NCBI RefSeq assembly: GCF_006439335.1
Contig: NZ_SAWY01000027.1
Coordinates: forward strand, 124,001 to 188,000
Source of the DNA: Litorilituus lipolyticus
GTDB lineage: Bacteria; Pseudomonadota; Gammaproteobacteria; Enterobacterales; Alteromonadaceae
Direction: 5' to 3'
Length of the DNA: 64,000 nt
In this document: positions 63,327 to 64,000 of the stretch, in pieces
Layout of the letters: each line of letters opens with the position of its first letter
How positions within the stretch are numbered: the stretch's first letter is position 1
Notes under the pieces: generated by a model
What the model was told of the DNA's origin: nothing
Databases searched by the model: none
What the model saw: the letters and a program-made list of their open reading frames with translations, nothing else
Position numbers and translations under genes: made by a program

Positions 63327-64000
63327 ATGGCAGATATAACGGTAGAAGAACTTGCCAAAGAAATCGGTACACCGGTGGAACGCTTAGTGAGTCAGTTATC
63401 TGATACAGGCGTGAATAAATCGGCAACTGATAAAGTTTCGCAAGAAGAAAAAGAAGCCTTACTAGAGCACCTTAAAAAGCAACATGGAGATGATTCATCT
63501 TCAAAGCCTAGTAAATTAACATTAAGCCGTAAAACTAAGTCAACATTGACATTAGGGCATGGTAGCAAAGCAAAGTCAGTTAATGTTGAGGTACGTAAAA
63601 AGCGTACTTATGTGAAGCGTAGTGACCTTGAAGAGCAAAAAATGGCTGAAGAGGCTGCTAAGGCTGAAGCAGAGGCACAAGCAAAAGCAGAAGCTGAAGC
63701 AAAAGCCAAAGCAGAAGCTGCAGCTAAAGAAGCTGAGAATGCTCGTGCAGTAGCCGCTGCTAAAGCTGAAGCTGAAGCTGAACGAAAAGCCGCTGCTAAA
63801 GCAGAAGCTGAAGCTAAAGCAAAACAAGCAGCAGTTGAAAAAGCTAAGAACATTGAAAAATCAGCAGCAGAGCCAGAAAAAGTAGTTGAAAGTGAAGAAG
63901 CGAAGAAACTAAGGTTGCAACAAGAAAAAGAAGCTGCAGCTAAAGTAGAAGCGGAAGCAAAAGAAGCTGCAGCCGCTGCTAAAAAGCTTGCTGAAGAAAA
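63327..64000 (+). CDS. infB: Translation initiation factor IF-2 (3' end beyond window)
   Basis: The frame from ATG 63327 is open to the end of the window. It begins with the IF-2 N-terminal domain [21 protein letters not shown], then [14 protein letters not shown] and [10 protein letters not shown], and enters the highly charged Ala/Glu/Lys linker found in gammaproteobacterial IF-2 (about residues 110-225 here). The GTPase core lies outside the window. It follows nusA by 23 bp with a GGGAG site. Short minus-strand frames over the linker are not genes. Confidence 0.96.
   Translation, partial: MADITVEELAKEIGTPVERLVSQLSDTGVNKSATDKVSQEEKEALLEHLKKQHGDDSSSKPSKLTLSRKTKSTLTLGHGSKAKSVNVEVRKKRTYVKRSDLEEQKMAEEAAKAEAEAQAKAEAEAKAKAEAAAKEAENARAVAAAKAEAEAERKAAAKAEAEAKAKQAAVEKAKNIEKSAAEPEKVVESEEAKKLRLQQEKEAAAKVEAEAKEAAAAAKKLAEE

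Noticed and set aside
63576..63853. Phe/Ser- and Ala/Ser-rich minus-strand frames over infB
   Set aside because: Shadows of the low-complexity IF-2 linker.
1..64000. CRISPR arrays, tRNA, rRNA and insertion sequences
   Set aside because: I looked for short regularly spaced repeats, tRNA T-loop and acceptor patterns, and transposase motifs in the intergenic regions and found none that I could support.

Overview
ORGANISM. The window looks like chromosome of an AT-rich marine gammaproteobacterium, most probably Alteromonadales and perhaps the Colwellia/Thalassotalea group. This is an inference from gene content (rsxABCDGE-nth operon, rimP-nusA-infB, OMPLA, a large TonB-dependent receptor, many c-di-GMP and sensor proteins) and base composition; no rRNA or tRNA gene is visible to place it more firmly. 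LAYOUT. 0-9 kb: the end of rimO, an aldehyde-stress pair (YqhD-like reductase and DJ-1/PfpI protein) facing a LysR regulator, a large hybrid histidine kinase, and pldA. 9-16 kb: an RND efflux pump with its adaptor and the pxpABC 5-oxoprolinase genes. 16-30 kb: a compact M9-type protease, a TonB-dependent receptor, a GNAT protein, fumC, a diguanylate cyclase, an M28 lipoprotein peptidase, a YaeQ protein, a class V aminotransferase and gloA. 30-52 kb: an accessory region of small regulator-plus-effector units. 52-64 kb: conserved core on the minus strand (rsxABCDGE-nth and a degenerate GGDEF/EAL protein), then rimP-nusA-infB on the plus strand. CENTRAL OBSERVATION. nth (endonuclease III) is the last gene of the rsx operon. 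Downstream of it, between about 37.8 and 49.3 kb, lie six more copies of its 3' end, all in the orientation of nth. Three of them (R3, R4, R6) are exactly 246 bp, the same length as the part of nth from the codon for Phe130 (FGWPT) to the stop; they are open throughout and R3 and R6 keep the four iron-sulfur cysteines, as does R4. Two (R1, R2) are decayed and one (R5) is truncated. Each starts at the same FGWP point, and next to that point on the cargo side a short related sequence recurs (plus strand approximately AGATAAnnAARGTRG). Between the copies sit unrelated accessory genes, typically one regulator with one or two effectors: LysR with a PEP-mutase-like enzyme and a DNA methyltransferase repair protein; MarR with an aldolase and an S41 peptidase; an ECF sigma factor with a membrane protein and a serine hydrolase; MarR with a CPBP protease; AraC with a DUF4386 protein. 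The pattern is what repeated site-specific integration into nth would leave if every incoming unit supplied a fresh nth 3' end and pushed the old one outward. No recombinase is encoded in any unit. I do not recognise this as a described system. REGULATION. The ECF unit has two copies of one promoter (GGCAACC, 16 bp, CGTCTAA), before the serine hydrolase and before the membrane protein/sigma operon. TetR and MarR genes in the region have consensus-like promoters with palindromes lying on them.
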